DNA of 6,991 nucleotides from an uncultured Alphaproteobacteria bacterium (lineage in GTDB: Bacteria; Pseudomonadota; Alphaproteobacteria; Rhodobacterales; Rhodobacteraceae): positions 11,897 to 18,887 of the forward strand of contig CAKMZE010000007.1 of assembly GCA_929200295.1 (NCBI GenBank). Reading direction: 5' to 3'. Below the pieces are notes generated by a model. It saw nothing but the letters and a program-made list of their open reading frames with translations. It did not search any database and was not told the origin of the DNA. Below are positions 5,701 through 6,991 of this stretch, piece by piece (positions within the stretch are counted from its first letter, which is position 1; every line of letters starts with the position of its first letter). Made by a program: the position numbers and the translations under genes.

Positions 5701-5742
5701 TGGGTCGTGATACAAAGCCGCTGATGTGACCCAAAGTCAGCG
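5701..5742 (-). promoter_or_regulatory. Possible leader pseudoknot upstream of the glycine-zipper gene
   Basis: On the minus strand CGCTGA (5742-5737) pairs with TCAGCG (5724-5719). Six bases in the 12-base loop, TGGGTC (5733-5728), pair exactly with GACCCA (5706-5701) further downstream. The order of the pairing segments is that of an H-type pseudoknot, ending 4 bases before the ribosome site. Each helix is only 6 bp, so chance is possible and there is no match to a riboswitch class I know. Confidence 0.3.
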
Positions 5743-5749
5743 ATAATTC

Positions 5750-5758
5750 ATATTAGCA
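5750..5758 (-). promoter_or_regulatory. Candidate extended -10 promoter for the glycine-zipper gene
   Basis: The minus strand reads TGC-TAATAT (5758-5750), an extended -10 pattern in an AT-rich patch. A poor -35 (TGGCTA) lies about 16 bases further up. Transcription would begin near 5743, giving a leader of about 60 bases that begins with the pairing segments described for 5701-5742. Confidence 0.3.
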
Positions 5759-5776
5759 TGGTTTGAAAATTTAGCC

Positions 5777-5798
5777 ACAGGGGCAAAGCGCGCCCTGT
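5777..5798 (-). terminator. Weak stem-loop downstream of smpB
   Basis: ACAGGG and CCCTGT (arms 5777-5782 and 5793-5798) can form a 6-bp stem around a 10-base GC-containing loop, 22 bases after the smpB stop, followed on the minus strand by GGCTAAATTTTC. The T-run is displaced, so this is at best an imperfect terminator. Confidence 0.3.
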
Positions 5799-5800
5799 TT

Positions 5801-5817
5801 CCCCCCTTATAAGCGGG
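5801..5817. repeat. CCCCTTATAAG element at the smpB 3' end
   Basis: C-run, CTTATAAG and CGGG form an imperfect palindrome 3 bases beyond the smpB stop. Eleven bases (5803-5813) are identical to the perfect palindrome after mcl1 (2078-2091); here one extra C interrupts the right arm. Its role is unknown. Confidence 0.45.
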
Positions 5818-5820
5818 TGC

Positions 5821-6294
5821 TTATTCGCCGTGGCGCAAAAGGCGCTGTTTTTGGCGTCCCCAGTCGCGTTTGGCTTCCGCGGCGCGCTTATCATGGTTTT
5901 TCTTGCCTTTGGCGGTCGCGATTTTCAGCTTCACGAGGCCGCGGTCATTGAAATACATCACAAGGGGCACAATGGTCATGCCGTCGCGCTTTGTCGCGTT
6001 CCAAAGCCGGGTGAGCTCGCGTTTTGCGCATAAAAGCTTGCGTTTGCGGCGCTCTTCATGGCTGAACATCGCGCGGTCGTAAGGGGCAATATAGGCGTTG
6101 GTGAGCCACAGTTCTGCATCATCAACACTTGCATAGCTTTCGGCTATGTTGGATTGCCCGGTGCGCAGCGATTTGACCTCTGATCCCATGAGGATGATGC
6201 CGACCTCGATATCGTCTTCGAGCGCATAATCATAACGCGCACGCCGATTCTCAGCGATGACTTTGTAATTTTTATTTTCAGGTTTCTTGGCCAT
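5821..6294 (-). CDS. smpB: SsrA (tmRNA)-binding protein SmpB
   Basis: This is a 157-residue protein of standard SmpB length. It binds tmRNA and brings it to stalled ribosomes for trans-translation, which tags the unfinished peptide for proteolysis and frees the ribosome. Typical blocks are ENRRARYDYALEDDIEVGI (28-46 when counted from the longer frame), LMGSEVKSLRTGQSNIAESY, the oligonucleotide-binding barrel with VPLVMYFNDRGLVKLKIATAKGKK, and the C-terminal tail KRAAEAKRDWGRQKQRLLRHGE that reads the empty mRNA channel. I chose the ATG at 6294 because it gives the family start MAKK; the frame extends upstream only with unrelated residues. No Shine-Dalgarno is visible; a TCTGCGCAGA palindrome (6297-6306) sits in its place. 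The gene is divergent from the YcaQ-family gene, 92 bases away. Confidence 0.97.
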   Translation of the reverse strand: MAKKPENKNYKVIAENRRARYDYALEDDIEVGIILMGSEVKSLRTGQSNIAESYASVDDAELWLTNAYIAPYDRAMFSHEERRKRKLLCAKRELTRLWNATKRDGMTIVPLVMYFNDRGLVKLKIATAKGKKNHDKRAAEAKRDWGRQKQRLLRHGE

Positions 6295-6304
6295 AATCTG
6301 CGCA

Positions 6305-6333
6305 GAGATATGCGATCGGCCGTTGCGGTACAA
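6305..6333 (-). promoter_or_regulatory. Weak candidate smpB promoter very close to the start codon
   Basis: The minus strand has TTGTAC (6333-6328), a 17-base spacer and TATCTC (6310-6305). Spacing is ideal, but each hexamer matches only three of six consensus bases. Transcription would start near 6298, about 4 bases before the ATG, which would make smpB nearly leaderless and would fit its missing ribosome site. Confidence 0.22.
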
Positions 6334-6352
6334 GGTCTAGTGGTGCAGGGTC

Positions 6353-6377
6353 GATGGGCAAATTGCCCATCCTACAG
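6353..6377. repeat. Dispersed palindromic repeat, copy 2 (in the leader of the YcaQ-family gene)
   Basis: GATGGGCAA-A-TTGCCCATC (6353-6371) is a 9-base inverted repeat around one central base, followed by CTACAG. The 25 bases match 3171-3195 in opposite orientation with one mismatch. It ends 9 bases before the ATG of the YcaQ-family gene, so that gene's probable ribosome site (AGG at 6376-6378) straddles the repeat boundary. Confidence 0.8.
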
Positions 6378-6386
6378 GTTGAAACG

Positions 6387-6991
6387 ATGTCCGTACCTCT
6401 TTTGCCAAATGTGACTGCGCGGCGATTGTTTTTGGATCGCCATCTTTTGAGCGGCCCGCCAAGTGGTATGGATTTGGTTGATGTGATTGGTGCGCTCGGG
6501 TTTGTGCAGCTTGATAGCGTTAATACATTCGCGAGAGCCCATGATCTGATCTTATGGACGCGGCGCCAGCGCTACAGGCCCGCAGCGCTTGGTCACGCGC
6601 TCGCGCGTGACAGAAACGTGTTTGAGCATTGGACCCATGATGCGGCGGCCATCGACATGCGGCTTTTCCCGCATTGGCGGCTTAAAATGGCGCGGGACGC
6701 AAAGCGGCTTGAAAGCCGCTGGGGCCGCGACCGGCGCGATGATTTCACCGCAAAGGTTGACGCGGTATTGGCGCATATCGTGGCTCAAGGGTGCTGTACA
6801 TCAAAGGATGTGGGGCTAGACGAAGCCCGCGGCAAAGGCGGGTGGTGGGACTGGCACCCCTCAAAAACAGCATTGGAATATCTCTGGCGCTCTGGCGTGT
6901 TGTCTGTCGCGCGCCGTGATGGGTTTCGCAAGGTGTATGATCTAACGGAAAATGTGATCCCGCCAGAGTATTTAAATGCGCATTACCATCC
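6387..6991 (+). CDS. ycaQ: YcaQ/AlkX-family winged-helix DNA glycosylase, 5' part, cut by window edge
   Basis: Starting at the ATG at 6387, about 201 codons stay open to the window end; the C-terminal half is missing. The protein belongs to the HTH_42 winged-helix family (AlkZ/YcaQ), which includes glycosylases that remove alkylated or crosslinked bases. Residues 40-53 (VQLDSVNTFARAHD) contain Q41-L42-D43, the QxD catalytic motif of the YcaQ/AlkX branch; AlkZ has QxQ. The family-like segments WTRRQRYRPAAL (57-68) and FEHWTHDAA (79-87) follow. Residues around 108-170 are rich in basic and Trp residues (GKGGWWDWH), as expected of winged-helix DNA binding. AGG at 6376-6378 is the probable ribosome site, 8 bases upstream. 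It is divergent from smpB with no evident partner in view. Family assignment is good; the exact lesion repaired cannot be read. Confidence 0.88.
   Translation, partial: MSVPLLPNVTARRLFLDRHLLSGPPSGMDLVDVIGALGFVQLDSVNTFARAHDLILWTRRQRYRPAALGHALARDRNVFEHWTHDAAAIDMRLFPHWRLKMARDAKRLESRWGRDRRDDFTAKVDAVLAHIVAQGCCTSKDVGLDEARGKGGWWDWHPSKTALEYLWRSGVLSVARRDGFRKVYDLTENVIPPEYLNAHYH

Noticed and set aside
1..6991. Mobile element, CRISPR array, tRNA, rRNA, defence or toxin-antitoxin system
   Set aside because: No transposase, integrase, regularly spaced repeats, tRNA cloverleaf or recognisable defence gene was found; composition looks uniform and gene order is housekeeping-like.

Overview
The window looks like chromosomal core DNA from a marine Rhodobacterales (Roseobacter-group) alphaproteobacterium. 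The strongest evidence is the L-malyl-CoA/beta-methylmalyl-CoA lyase, which resembles Rhodobacter sphaeroides Mcl1 along its full length, and the 394-residue aromatic aminotransferase, which resembles the Paracoccus denitrificans enzyme. The AccA and SmpB sequences also fit this order, and GC content is moderate by eye. No phage, plasmid, CRISPR, tRNA, rRNA or transposase gene was seen.

Layout. Bases 1-1021 (+ strand) hold the 3' part of a plsC-type acyltransferase and an overlapping PPOX-type flavoprotein gene. They run convergently into a long block of minus-strand genes. In transcription order (right to left) these are: smpB (6294-5821), a small glycine-zipper protein of unknown function (5681-5376) with a bidirectional terminator after it, sseA (5233-4379) directly coupled to an aromatic aminotransferase (4378-3194), mcl1 (3062-2100) and accA (2005-1043). 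At the right edge, divergent from smpB, is the 5' part of a YcaQ-family winged-helix DNA glycosylase gene (6387 to the edge).

How the genes fit together. plsC (phosphatidic acid synthesis) and accA (malonyl-CoA for fatty acid synthesis) both serve lipid building. Mcl1 serves acetyl-CoA, glyoxylate and propionyl-CoA interconversion, typically in the ethylmalonyl-CoA pathway. SseA and the aminotransferase form a TAA-ATG two-gene unit that could turn cysteine into 3-mercaptopyruvate and transfer its sulfur. SmpB rescues stalled ribosomes with tmRNA. The YcaQ relative points to DNA alkylation or crosslink repair.

The genes are mostly ordinary housekeeping genes; the less ordinary content is between them. 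It includes a near-identical inverted pair of palindromic intergenic repeats (3171-3195 and 6353-6377), two GC-rich palindromes and TTTGCA half-sites in the accA promoter region, a CCCCTTATAAG element shared by the mcl1 and smpB 3' ends, a possible pseudoknot in the leader of the glycine-zipper gene, and a possibly near-leaderless smpB. I did not find a clearly new multi-gene system. No stretch over 300 bases lacks a gene.
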